DNA of 64,000 nt, from positions 1,426,001-1,490,000 of the forward strand of contig NZ_CP049263.1 of the NCBI RefSeq assembly GCF_003048615.2, written 5' to 3'. Below are positions 26,634 through 35,312 of this stretch, piece by piece. The stretch's first letter is position 1; every line of letters starts with the position of its first letter. Both the position numbers and the translations under genes were made by a program. Origin of the DNA: Campylobacter concisus (lineage in GTDB: Bacteria > Campylobacterota > Campylobacteria > Campylobacterales > Campylobacteraceae). The notes under the pieces are model-generated. The model saw only the letters and a list, made by a program, of their open reading frames with translations, had not been told where the DNA came from and searched no databases.

Positions 26634-28340
26634 CTATTGTAAATTGTCTATATACTGTTTTATTTCCTTAAAAAGTTTAGTATTTTTAGTTAATGCAGAA
26701 ATATTTCTAACACCATCCGGATAAGTCTCAATTATATTTTTGTGTATTAAAAGTATTGCATCCTTAATTAACTTTTTATCATTAAATTCTATTTTTTGAT
26801 TTTTATATTTATCCTTTAATAATTTTGCTGTATTTAATATAACTATATCACCTGTATTCATAAACAAATACTCATCAATCTTATTCAAAAAATCAGAATG
26901 AGGTATACCTAAAAAGTCAGATATTTCCGTCTTATTTTCATTTCTTCTAGTCCTTCTATAGCTGGTTATTATTTTGCTAATTTCTCTATACATATTATTA
27001 GCTTCTATAACCCTATCTGCATTTATGTCCATCAATATTTCATCAATTTTATTTTTATCAAACAATAGACCTTTTCCTCTTTTAGCTGTAGAAGCATACT
27101 CATCAAGCCAATATCCTACATAATGTTGTATAACGCTTTCTAATTTTATTGGAACAAGATTATTAAGACCCTTTCCTCCATAATGTTTTTTATATTCAAA
27201 CTCATTAATTTGTCTTTCTAGATAATATCCTTTATTTTCTAATGATTTTTGCAAGTCTCTAATTATTGTGTGGTTTGCTATAAAATAACTATCTTTTATT
27301 GGATTTTGGGAATTCAAATACTCCGTAATCTTCATTCTTTCATTATAGTCTGATATTTCGATAATCCTTGTCAAAATATCCACTCCATTTTCAAGTTTGT
27401 TTTGAGTGTATAAATCATATAAAGATGTTACTGTTTGACACCCATTTACTATAGATACCCCTTTTAAAGAAACACTCAATTTATTTGGACTATTATTAAC
27501 TTTATCGCATATAACAGTAACTCCATTATTGTAGAAATAGAACATTTCACTTTCTTTAGGATTAGATGCTGTAGCCTTAATCGAATTGTTAACACTAGTT
27601 TTCCCCTCGTACAATCTTATGTTTTCATCAAAAATAGTTTCAATACTATTTTCAATAGAAGATATAAGAGACCTACCATTAACCAATCCAACATATGATT
27701 TTATATTCATTGAATCTATATCATATGCAGAAGCCAACTGTTTATATGAAAGTGTAATCTCTAAATCATTTTTCCTATTCATTTTTTCATATATATTAGA
27801 AATTATTGATTTATCATGAATTTTTATTTGTAATTCACTGCCATAATCTTTTTTAAAGTTTCTAGCAAAGTTTTCTACTAATTCTTTATTAGCAATTGCA
27901 TCTATGCCTTTATTAAAGCTAACAAAAAAAATCTTAAAACTAAAAATATCCATATCATTTATTCGTTCTTTGAATTGATTAAACTGAATATTTGATTCTT
28001 GGTTCGTTGTTTTATCAATTAACAAATTAAAACCATTAAAAGTTTTTAATATATCGCCTTGGCTTATTTCATAATTAATACCATTTATATCTTTTGGAAA
28101 CTTGAATTGCATTACAATTAGTTCTTTTTCTTCTTCATTTAGTAAGATTGCATCTATACCATTATCACCAAAGCCATCAATTATTGCTTCACCAATCTCT
28201 TGTTCTTCTAAAAATAAATGATTTTTTAAATACCAATGTATGAATGCATTTGATGAATTTTTGTAATCATAATTTTCTTTGATCTCATCAACTGACTCTT
28301 TAATTTGTTTATAATATGATTCATATTTCGTAACTGCCAT
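26634..28340 (-). CDS. AIPR-family protein (abortive-infection type) with possible nuclease N-terminus
   Basis: A 568-residue protein. The AIPR core is marked by FYFYNNGVTVICDKV (residues 267-281) and KGVSIVNGCQTVTSLYDL (293-310), the NNG...IVNGxQT pattern of Pfam AIPR, a family first tied to abortive infection phage resistance. The N-terminus has GDNGIDAILLN then LIVMQFK: Asp63 and Gln78-x-Lys80, spaced like the Mrr-type PD-(D/E)xK nuclease variant. Nuclease function is my inference. The start is sure (AGGAGG site 5 bases before the ATG). It follows a 77-residue gene by 20 bases. Lys/Asn/Ile-rich composition and decayed genes on both sides suggest acquired DNA. Confidence 0.85.
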   Translation of the reverse strand: MAVTKYESYYKQIKESVDEIKENYDYKNSSNAFIHWYLKNHLFLEEQEIGEAIIDGFGDNGIDAILLNEEEKELIVMQFKFPKDINGINYEISQGDILKTFNGFNLLIDKTTNQESNIQFNQFKERINDMDIFSFKIFFVSFNKGIDAIANKELVENFARNFKKDYGSELQIKIHDKSIISNIYEKMNRKNDLEITLSYKQLASAYDIDSMNIKSYVGLVNGRSLISSIENSIETIFDENIRLYEGKTSVNNSIKATASNPKESEMFYFYNNGVTVICDKVNNSPNKLSVSLKGVSIVNGCQTVTSLYDLYTQNKLENGVDILTRIIEISDYNERMKITEYLNSQNPIKDSYFIANHTIIRDLQKSLENKGYYLERQINEFEYKKHYGGKGLNNLVPIKLESVIQHYVGYWLDEYASTAKRGKGLLFDKNKIDEILMDINADRVIEANNMYREISKIITSYRRTRRNENKTEISDFLGIPHSDFLNKIDEYLFMNTGDIVILNTAKLLKDKYKNQKIEFNDKKLIKDAILLIHKNIIETYPDGVRNISALTKNTKLFKEIKQYIDNLQ

Positions 28341-28360
28341 TTTTCCCTCCTAGTTAATAA

Positions 28361-28594
28361 TTAACTTCTATACTCTACAGTAACCTCTTTTATCATCCCA
28401 TCATGCCAATCTATGGTCTCTAATGGTATTTCATGGTATTTATCAAATACTTCATACAGATACTTGTACTTAACCTTATTTCCAATTATTTTCTTAAGAG
28501 AATCTGTATCCATTGAAATAATCTTCATTCCTGTAATGATTTCTTCATCTCTAGTATATGGAATTACCTTTATATATCTAAAATCTGAAATCAT
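28361..28594 (-). CDS. Small unknown protein upstream of the AIPR gene
   Basis: A 77-residue, mixed alpha/beta, acidic-basic protein ending in DWHDGMIKEVTVEYRS. There is no signal peptide or membrane helix. Only a weak ribosome site precedes the ATG. The 20-base gap to the AIPR gene suggests co-transcription, so it could be a partner, sensor or antitoxin-like control protein. I do not recognise it. A plus-strand frame over the same bases looks like a shadow. Confidence 0.6.
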   Translation of the reverse strand: MISDFRYIKVIPYTRDEEIITGMKIISMDTDSLKKIIGNKVKYKYLYEVFDKYHEIPLETIDWHDGMIKEVTVEYRS

Positions 28595-28648
28595 ATCTTA
28601 TCTAAGTATGTGCTAAAAAATAAACTATAATCAAATGGATTATCAAAT

Positions 28649-29046
28649 CTAATCCCATAAATCGCCCAAATGTCTTAAAACAGGCTCTATTTCAACTCTT
28701 CTTTGACTATTTCCATCTGCAAGAGTTGTTTTAAACAATAATATTAGCTTCTAATGATAACTTATTATATTAAAAGCATTTTATCATCTTTCGCTAATTT
28801 TGTATCGTATAATTTCTAAAGTATATTGTTGGATGAATAGTTGTATGCAAAATCAGCCTTTCTAAATAGTTCTTGTATAATTTAAAGAATCAAAAACCAT
28901 ATCTTGTATGCTATGGCTTTTGTATTCGCTTATAAAACTACTATGAGTTATTGTTTAATATGTTCCTTTTAAAATACTTATCCATTTTACAATCGCTTCT
29001 CATTTCAAAGACTACAAATTTTTGTTTTAAGCCATCTTCTAATAAA
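28649..29046 (-). pseudogene. Decayed unidentified protein-coding gene
   Basis: Between guaA and the AIPR cassette the minus strand carries protein-like stretches in alternating frames. They are EDGLKQKFVVFEMRSDCK, ISEYKSHSIQDMVFDSLNY, ELFRKADFAYNYSSNNIL, KLYDTKLAKDDKMLL, and finally TTLADGNSQRRVEIEPVL running to LGDLWD and a stop at 28649. They read in the right order and look like natural protein rather than random AT-rich sequence, so I call a frameshifted remnant. The family is not recognised. A weak hairpin, CCATA (28897-28901) and TATGG (28912-28916), with a T-run on the minus strand could end guaA transcription inside it. Confidence 0.5.
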
Positions 29047-29053
29047 AACTATT

Positions 29054-30586
29054 TTACTCCCACTCGATAGTTGCAGGTGGCTTGCTTGAGATGTCGTAAA
29101 CTACGCGGTTTATACCATTTACCTCGTTTATGATGCGGCGGCTTACGTTTTCAAGCAGATCATAAGGAAGCCTTGAAAAGCTTGCAGTCATGCCATCACT
29201 TGCATCGACCACGCGCACACAAACAGCGTTTTCGTAAGTGCGGTTATCGCCCATAACGCCAACAGAATTTACATTTAAAAGTACGCAGAATGCCTGCCAA
29301 GTTTTGTTATACCAGCCACTACTTTTTAGCTCATCGCGCAAGATCACGTCAGCTTTACGAAGTAGCTCAAGGCTTGGTTTATTTACCTCGCCCATGATGC
29401 GGATAGCAAGGCCAGGTCCAGGGAAAGGATGGCGGAAGACTAGCTCGCGGCTTAGTCCAAGCTCAAGTCCTAGCTTTCTAACCTCGTCTTTAAAAATCTC
29501 TCTTAAAGGCTCTATTAGCTCAAACGTCATCCAATCAGGCAAGCCTCCAACGTTGTGGTGGCTCTTTATCGTCTTGCTTGAACCAACGACAGAGCTTTCG
29601 ATGATGTCAGTATAAAGAGTACCTTGAGCTAGAAATTTCACATCGCCATGCTTCTTAGCCTCTTTTTCAAAAATTTCTATAAATGTCTCGCCTATGATCT
29701 TGCGTTTTTTCTCAGGATCAACGACGCCGGCCAAGCGACCTAAAAAGGTCTCGCTCGCATCTATACTAACTAGCTCAACACCAAGCTTTGTTCTAAATGT
29801 AGCTTCAACTTGCTCTTTTTCGTTTGTTCTAAGAAGTCCGTTATCGACAAAAACAAGGATCAAATTTTCAGGCACAGCAGCTGCTAAAAGTGCCGCAGTC
29901 ACAGAGCTATCCACGCCGCCACTAACTGCACAAAGCACCTTGTGAGTGCCCACTGTTTTTCTTATCTCTTCTATCTTATTTTTAGCGAAGCTTCCCATGT
30001 TCCATGTGCTCTCGCAACCGCAGATATATTTGGCAAAATTCTTTAAAATTTGCGTGCCATACTCGCTATGTTGCACCTCTGCATGAAACTGGATCGCATA
30101 AAATTTACGCTTATCATCGCCAAAAGCGCAATAAGGCGAATTTTCGCTAATCGCAATCGCCTCAAAGCCCTTTGGCAGGTCTTTTACATAGTCGCTATGA
30201 CTCATCCATACGATTTGTTTTGAAGGTGTATCTTTAAAAAGATCGTGCTCTTTTACGACGCTAAGTTCAGCCTTGCCGTACTCTTTGTGATCAGCGGCTA
30301 AAACCTCAGCACCATGCGTGTGAGCAAGTAGCTGCATACCGTAGCAAACGCCAAGTATAGGGATATTTAACTCAAAGACGCCGTTATCGCAAAAGTAGGC
30401 ATCTTTAGCATAAACACTAGCTGGACCACCACTTAGAATGATACCTTTTGGATCTTTCGCCTTTATATCGCTTAGTTTTGCGTTAAATGGCAAAATTTCA
30501 GTATAAACTCCTTCTTCTCTTAGCCTTCTAGCTATTAGCTGAGTATACTGCGAACCAAAGTCCAAAACTATAATCGTATTGTTCAT
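29054..30586 (-). CDS. guaA: GMP synthase (glutamine-hydrolysing)
   Basis: A 510-residue bifunctional enzyme converting XMP to GMP with ATP and glutamine. The amidotransferase triad is Cys81 (GVCYGMQL), His168 and Glu170 (QFHAE). The ATP-pyrophosphatase P-loop SGGVDSS is at 222-228. The C-terminal dimerisation domain ends KPPATIEWE, as in the family. Full length. It follows nhaD by 10 bases, so the two are probably co-transcribed. Confidence 0.97.
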   Translation of the reverse strand: MNNTIIVLDFGSQYTQLIARRLREEGVYTEILPFNAKLSDIKAKDPKGIILSGGPASVYAKDAYFCDNGVFELNIPILGVCYGMQLLAHTHGAEVLAADHKEYGKAELSVVKEHDLFKDTPSKQIVWMSHSDYVKDLPKGFEAIAISENSPYCAFGDDKRKFYAIQFHAEVQHSEYGTQILKNFAKYICGCESTWNMGSFAKNKIEEIRKTVGTHKVLCAVSGGVDSSVTAALLAAAVPENLILVFVDNGLLRTNEKEQVEATFRTKLGVELVSIDASETFLGRLAGVVDPEKKRKIIGETFIEIFEKEAKKHGDVKFLAQGTLYTDIIESSVVGSSKTIKSHHNVGGLPDWMTFELIEPLREIFKDEVRKLGLELGLSRELVFRHPFPGPGLAIRIMGEVNKPSLELLRKADVILRDELKSSGWYNKTWQAFCVLLNVNSVGVMGDNRTYENAVCVRVVDASDGMTASFSRLPYDLLENVSRRIINEVNGINRVVYDISSKPPATIEWE

Positions 30587-30596
30587 TTATAACCTT

Positions 30597-31985
30597 TTAA
30601 AAGTAGATGTGAAAAATTTCAAACTGCACATACCAAACAATGAGTGATACGATGTATCCTAAAACTACCATCCATGCATATTTCATATGCGCACCAAAGG
30701 TATAAATTCCTTTTAATTTACCCATTACTCCAACGCCAGCTGCTGAGCCAAAGCTGATCATCGAACCGCCGATACCAGCTGTAAGTGTCACAAGTAGCCA
30801 CTGACTCATAGCCTCGCCCGCATCAGCTCCCATAGCTGGATTTGCTTTTAGAACGGCTGACATAACAGGGACGTTATCAACGACTGCTGAAAGGAAGCCA
30901 ACACCGATATTTACAGGTGTTGAGCCAAATTTATCATAAAGTGACACAGCGTAATTTAAAAATCCAGCAAAGTGAAGAGCGCCAACTGCAGCTAAAATCC
31001 CAAAGAAGAAAAATAGCGTGTTGTTCTCGATCTTTGACATATAGTGAAAGACGTTCATAGGCTCTTCGTCTTTGTGAGCTTTTTTGAAATAATATGTGTA
31101 AAGGCTAAGCAGTGAGAAGCCAAACATCATGCCCCACATCGCTGGTAAGTGAAATAACTGGTGCATCATAACTGCACAAAAGATAGTAAATGCACCTATA
31201 AAGATAACCGCTTTACCACCCTTTTTCATAACCACTTTTGGCTCATTTGCCACGTCAAAATGAGGCGCAGTATTTGGCACGATGCGTGAAAGTAAAAACG
31301 CTGTCACAAACCAGCCGATAAATGAAGCTGGGAAAAGTGCAAAAAAGTCTAAAAATGGTGACTTGCCAGCCGCCCAAACCATAAGTGTAGTGATATCACC
31401 AAATGGGCTCCACGCTCCTCCTGCATTTGCTGCTACAACGATGTTTATCGCACCTGCGACTAGGAAATTTGTATTATTTCTATCTATCGTTAAAAGCACG
31501 GTTGATAGGATAAGCGCTGTTGTTAGGTTATCAGCCACTGGGCTAATGAAAAACGCCAAAATACCAGTTAGCCAAAATAGCTTTCTGTAAGTGTAGCCTT
31601 TTGAAACTAGGTTGTATTTAAGTGCGTTAAATACATCTCTTTCAACAAGTGCTTCGATAAATGTCATCGCTACCATTAAGAAAAATACGATCTGAGCTAT
31701 CTCTAAGATCAGGTGATTTACCTCGTGCTCTAGCGAATGCACATCCATGCCATTTATAAGCATATAAACGCCGATTAGCAAAAACATAAAAGTGCCGATA
31801 AAAATGGCAGGTTTTGCCTTGTCGATGTGAAAATTCTCTTCTGCTGCTATGAAAAAGTATCCAACAACAAAAATGATAAGCGATAAAATTCCCGCCCATG
31901 TAGTAGTTAAGTCAATAGCCGCAGCTTCTCCGTCAGCACCAAAGGCTATAGCAAAAAACAAGCCTAGAAGTCCAAATAACCTCAT
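30597..31985 (-). CDS. nhaD: Na+/H+ antiporter of the NhaD type
   Basis: A 462-residue inner-membrane protein of the ion-transporter superfamily with about 12 helices. A short signal-like N-terminus (MRLFGLLGLFFAIAFG) is followed by the NhaD pattern: SPVADNLTTALI and NAGGAWSPFGDITTLMVW in the first half, with FLSAVVDNVPVMSAV and GGSMISFGSAAGVGVMG in the second. Asp in these re-entrant motifs is expected to carry the ions. It exports Na+ or Li+ for protons, helping pH and salt balance. The start has AAGGAG. Close to guaA without a functional link. Confidence 0.9.
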   Translation of the reverse strand: MRLFGLLGLFFAIAFGADGEAAAIDLTTTWAGILSLIIFVVGYFFIAAEENFHIDKAKPAIFIGTFMFLLIGVYMLINGMDVHSLEHEVNHLILEIAQIVFFLMVAMTFIEALVERDVFNALKYNLVSKGYTYRKLFWLTGILAFFISPVADNLTTALILSTVLLTIDRNNTNFLVAGAINIVVAANAGGAWSPFGDITTLMVWAAGKSPFLDFFALFPASFIGWFVTAFLLSRIVPNTAPHFDVANEPKVVMKKGGKAVIFIGAFTIFCAVMMHQLFHLPAMWGMMFGFSLLSLYTYYFKKAHKDEEPMNVFHYMSKIENNTLFFFFGILAAVGALHFAGFLNYAVSLYDKFGSTPVNIGVGFLSAVVDNVPVMSAVLKANPAMGADAGEAMSQWLLVTLTAGIGGSMISFGSAAGVGVMGKLKGIYTFGAHMKYAWMVVLGYIVSLIVWYVQFEIFHIYF

Positions 31986-32098
31986 ATACTCTCCTTGTAA
32001 GATAAAAATTTGCGTATTTTACTTAAATGAGCCTAAAATTTAGGTTAGTTAAATTTATTAAGCTTGCATTACATTTTTATCTTACGCGAAATTTAAGA

Positions 32099-32266
32099 TC
32101 AAATTTTATTGATCTTATCTGTTTTTTTCTCTTTTACAGGTGCATCGCCATAAAATGGATCGTCCTTGTAGCCGCAGCCACTAAGTGCAAAAAGAGCGAA
32201 AATTAAAATAAAAGATGATAAGATTGCCTTATGAAAGACGCCAAATTTATGATAGATGCTATCCAC
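32099..32266 (-). CDS. Very small lipoprotein (LptM-like), GTG start
   Basis: A 55-residue frame starting at GTG 32266, 5 bases after AAAGGA on the minus strand. It encodes a short N-region, a hydrophobic stretch (ILSSFILIFALFA) and the lipobox LSGC with Cys31. Then come GYKDDPFYGDAP and a Lys-rich tail. The CGYKxxPFY pattern resembles LptM/YifL-type lipoproteins, which have CGxKGPLYxP. No in-frame ATG exists. Its 5' end overlaps the divergent gene at 32231 by 36 bases. The lipoprotein signal makes it convincing although it is below usual length cut-offs. Confidence 0.6.
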   Translation of the reverse strand: MDSIYHKFGVFHKAILSSFILIFALFALSGCGYKDDPFYGDAPVKEKKTDKINKI

Positions 32267-32749
32267 GAAAATCCTTTGTATAAAGAAAAATTAAGCATGG
32301 CAGACGAGTGCCAAGAGCTTCTTCGCCTCATGGGTAAAGCAAAGCGATTTTACATAGCTTTTTGCTACGTTAGAGAAGGCATTTTAACCTTCGTTCTCAC
32401 TCATCCCTCAGGGCTTTTGGAGCTTAGACGTGATAGTAGTATAAATGATATAAAAGGGTTATTAAAAACCTTTTGCAAATTTAATAAAAATAGCATTTTT
32501 GCAAGCGTCATCGAGCCAAAACCTCTTAGCGAGATCAACTATATAAAAAACAAAAAAGAAGAAAATATAAGATTTATCGTGAGCAAATATCTAAAATTTT
32601 TCACGCCACAACCTACGCAAAGATCAAATTTCATCATGCCAGCCAGCAAGGGCAAGTTTAAAAATTTAGCCACAAATGAGCAAATTTATAAGAAATTTGA
32701 AGAGCTAAGAGAAATTTTGCTAAAGAAAAACGAGCAGGCAAGATGCTGA
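32231..32749 (+). CDS. Conserved hypothetical protein upstream of uvrC
   Basis: A 172-residue soluble, basic protein. The middle segment (FYIAFCYVREGILTFVLTHP) is beta-rich and the ends are helical. It overlaps uvrC by 7 bases. From memory a small unknown gene also precedes uvrC in C. jejuni (Cj1247c), suggesting a stable partnership. The ATG at 32231 has no good ribosome site; ATG 32249 or 32297 are alternatives, and a later start would remove the overlap with the minus-strand lipoprotein. It shows a weak DciA/DUF721-like flavour only; no function is claimed. Confidence 0.75.
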   Translation: MKDAKFMIDAIHENPLYKEKLSMADECQELLRLMGKAKRFYIAFCYVREGILTFVLTHPSGLLELRRDSSINDIKGLLKTFCKFNKNSIFASVIEPKPLSEINYIKNKKEENIRFIVSKYLKFFTPQPTQRSNFIMPASKGKFKNLATNEQIYKKFEELREILLKKNEQARC

Positions 32750-34560
32750 TAGACGAGATAAGAACGCTTCCAAATGAGCCTGGCGTATATCAATATTTTG
32801 ACGCTCAAAACAGACTTTTATATGTCGGCAAGGCCAAAATTTTAAAAAACAGGGTCAAAAGCTACTTTAAATTTACCCCAAGCCTAGCTCCAGCTGAAAA
32901 ACTAAGCCCAAGAATTTCAAAGATGATAAGCGAGGCTGTGCATCTTGAATACATCGTCACACCAAGCGAGGCAGACGCGCTCATACTTGAAAATTCGTTT
33001 ATCAAACAGCTAAAACCAAAATACAACATCTTGCTTCGTGACGACAAGACCTACCCTTATATCTTTATAAATTTAAACGATGAATTTCCTAGATTTGAGA
33101 TCACTAGAAAGGTGGTAAAAGGCTCAAATATACGCTATTTTGGGCCATATTTTAGCGGAGCAGGAGAGCTTCTTGAGGCGCTTTATTTAAATTTCAACCT
33201 AGTTCAGAAAAAGTCCTGCATCAAAGGCAAAAAAGCTTGCCTTTTTTACCAGCTAAAACGCTGCTACGCCCCATGTGAGGGCAAAATTTCAAAAGAAAAC
33301 TACGCCAAAATAGTCGCTGACGCCACAGCCGCTTTGCAAAATCCAAATTTGTTAATCGCTCGCCTTGAAGAGCTCATGCTAAACTACGCCAAGGCCGAAG
33401 ACTACGAGCAAGCAGCCGCGACTAGAGATAAGATGCAAACGCTTAAAAATATGCAAACAAAGGTCGAGGTCGATCTTGCCAAGCTTGAAGACTTTGAGGC
33501 CTACTCAGTCGCTTGCGTGCATGATATGATCTGCGCAGTGAGATTTAGCGTGCAAAGTGGCAAGATAACAGGCGTAAAAACCGATATCACGCAGGCTAAA
33601 AACGCTCAAAAAGACGAGATAAACGAGGCTTATAAGCAGGCCATTTTAAAAAGCTTTATCGCTGGTCAGCCAATAATTAGCACCAAAATTTACGTCAATG
33701 AAAACTTTGAAGATAGCGAACTGGTGGAGGAAATTTTAAACGAGAGGTTTGGGCGTAAATTTAGCATCACATGCCCAAAAATAGGCGATAAGCGTAAAAT
33801 TTGCGAGATCGCTACAAAAAACGCTGAAGTTAGCATCGAAAAATACCTAAAAACACACGACAACGAGCTATTAAACGAGATAAAAGAGTATTTTAATCTA
33901 GCTCACACGCCTTACGTGGTCGAAGCTTACGACAACTCACACCTTTTTGGCGAGGCAAGTGTCGGAGCGATGGTGCGCTATGAGCATGGCGAGTGGGCGA
34001 AACAAAACTACCGCCACATGCATCTAAATTCCAAAAACGACTACGATCAGATGAGAGAGAGCCTCACTGCTAGAGCACTTAGGTTTGATAAGCTTAGTCC
34101 GCCTGATCTTTGGGTCATTGATGGTGGCGAAGCGCTTTTAAATTTAGCTTGCGAAATTTTAGCAAGCAGTGGTGCAAACGTCGATGTAATCGCTATCTCA
34201 AAAGAAAAAATAGACGCCAAAGCTCACCGCGCAAAAGGCGAAGCAAAGGATAAAATTTATACAAAAAATGGCAGCTTTAGCCTAAGCACGAGCGATAAAA
34301 AGCTGCAGTTTTTCCAAAAGATGCGCGATGAGAGCCATAGATTTGTCATCAGTTTTCACAGAAAAACAAGGCAGAAAAACGATATGCAAAGATCAGTGCT
34401 AAGACAAGCTGGCGTATCTGAGGGCAGTATCGCGAAATTAATCAGCTTTTACGGAAGTTTTGATAAAATCAGCGAAGCAAATTTAGACGAAGTGGCAAAA
34501 ATAACAAACAAAAGCGTGGCAGCAAAGCTTTTAACGCTCAAAGAAGGAAATTTGAAGTGA
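32743..34560 (+). CDS. uvrC: Excinuclease ABC subunit C
   Basis: A 605-residue nucleotide-excision-repair nuclease that cuts on both sides of the lesion marked by UvrAB. The N-terminal GIY-YIG nuclease has PGVYQYF and LLYVGKAK. A Cys-rich CYAPCEGK follows, then a UvrB-binding UVR helix pair around residue 210 (EDYEQAAATRDKM) and the RNase H-like second nuclease with EAYDNSHLFGEASVGAMV. A C-terminal helix-hairpin-helix region ends the protein. Full length. Expressed together with the upstream unknown and the two downstream signalling-like genes (overlaps of 7 and 4 bases). Confidence 0.96.
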   Translation: MLIDEIRTLPNEPGVYQYFDAQNRLLYVGKAKILKNRVKSYFKFTPSLAPAEKLSPRISKMISEAVHLEYIVTPSEADALILENSFIKQLKPKYNILLRDDKTYPYIFINLNDEFPRFEITRKVVKGSNIRYFGPYFSGAGELLEALYLNFNLVQKKSCIKGKKACLFYQLKRCYAPCEGKISKENYAKIVADATAALQNPNLLIARLEELMLNYAKAEDYEQAAATRDKMQTLKNMQTKVEVDLAKLEDFEAYSVACVHDMICAVRFSVQSGKITGVKTDITQAKNAQKDEINEAYKQAILKSFIAGQPIISTKIYVNENFEDSELVEEILNERFGRKFSITCPKIGDKRKICEIATKNAEVSIEKYLKTHDNELLNEIKEYFNLAHTPYVVEAYDNSHLFGEASVGAMVRYEHGEWAKQNYRHMHLNSKNDYDQMRESLTARALRFDKLSPPDLWVIDGGEALLNLACEILASSGANVDVIAISKEKIDAKAHRAKGEAKDKIYTKNGSFSLSTSDKKLQFFQKMRDESHRFVISFHRKTRQKNDMQRSVLRQAGVSEGSIAKLISFYGSFDKISEANLDEVAKITNKSVAAKLLTLKEGNLK

Positions 34561-35312
34561 TAATATACGATGAAAATTTAAAAATATCTGCAATAACACA
34601 AAATTCACTCGAGGTATTAGGCTTTGATAGCCTAGATGACTTTTTATCACATCATAGCGATCTTGGTGAGCTAGTCATAACAAGTCAAAAAAACATGAAT
34701 TGCAGTTTTTTAGAATTCCTACAAAATGCGAATAATAACACAGCTAGAATAAACATAAAAAGAAAAGATGGCAGCGCTATTTTGCTAAATGCGAGCTTGC
34801 AATGCGCTACTTTAAAAAATGAAGAGAAAATTTTCGCCATACTTTTAGAAAGACAAGACACACTAAATAATCAAAATTTAGTCGCAGCTACAAAAACAAA
34901 GCCTATTTTAAGACTGCCTATTTTCGAGATAAATGCGAGGTATCTTTTTGACTCAGATATACAGGTTTTAATAGACGATACTTGGTTTGAAACATCAGCT
35001 AAAGTTTTAAATTTACAAAAAGATGAACTAGCATATTATTTAAATATTTTTTCTCGTAATGCAAGAGAAAAATTTATCTTGATACAATCATCACTAATAG
35101 CAAAAGACGAAATGATGTTAAGAAAATATGTAAATGAGATAAAAGAAGCAGCCTTAAATCTAAAATTAAACATATTTGTCAAAGAACTTGAAAATCTACT
35201 AAAAAGTGATAGAAAAGAAAAGCGCAAAGAGATATCTATGTTTTCCAAAAGGCTAAGCGAAATAGATATAATCGTAAAAAAATATAGCAAAAAGAGCGTG
35301 TATGAGAACTAG
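34557..35312 (+). CDS. PAS-like protein with a degenerate HPt domain
   Basis: A 251-residue protein starting at GTG, overlapping the uvrC stop (GTGA), with an AAGGA site 8 bases before. Residues 1-105 resemble a PAS sensor domain. Residues 130-240 are all-helical; YVNEIKEAALNLKLNIFVKE lines up with the HPt motif xxHxLKGSAxxLGxxxL, but the phospho-accepting His is Asn193 and KG is KE. So it looks like a phosphotransfer domain that can no longer carry phosphate. It overlaps the next gene by 11 bases, a hybrid-kinase-like membrane protein, implying a complex. The HPt reading is inference from pattern. Confidence 0.7.
   Translation: MIIYDENLKISAITQNSLEVLGFDSLDDFLSHHSDLGELVITSQKNMNCSFLEFLQNANNNTARINIKRKDGSAILLNASLQCATLKNEEKIFAILLERQDTLNNQNLVAATKTKPILRLPIFEINARYLFDSDIQVLIDDTWFETSAKVLNLQKDELAYYLNIFSRNAREKFILIQSSLIAKDEMMLRKYVNEIKEAALNLKLNIFVKELENLLKSDRKEKRKEISMFSKRLSEIDIIVKKYSKKSVYEN

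Noticed and set aside
32743-34560. Homing endonuclease (GIY-YIG) signal
   Set aside because: The motif belongs to full-length UvrC.
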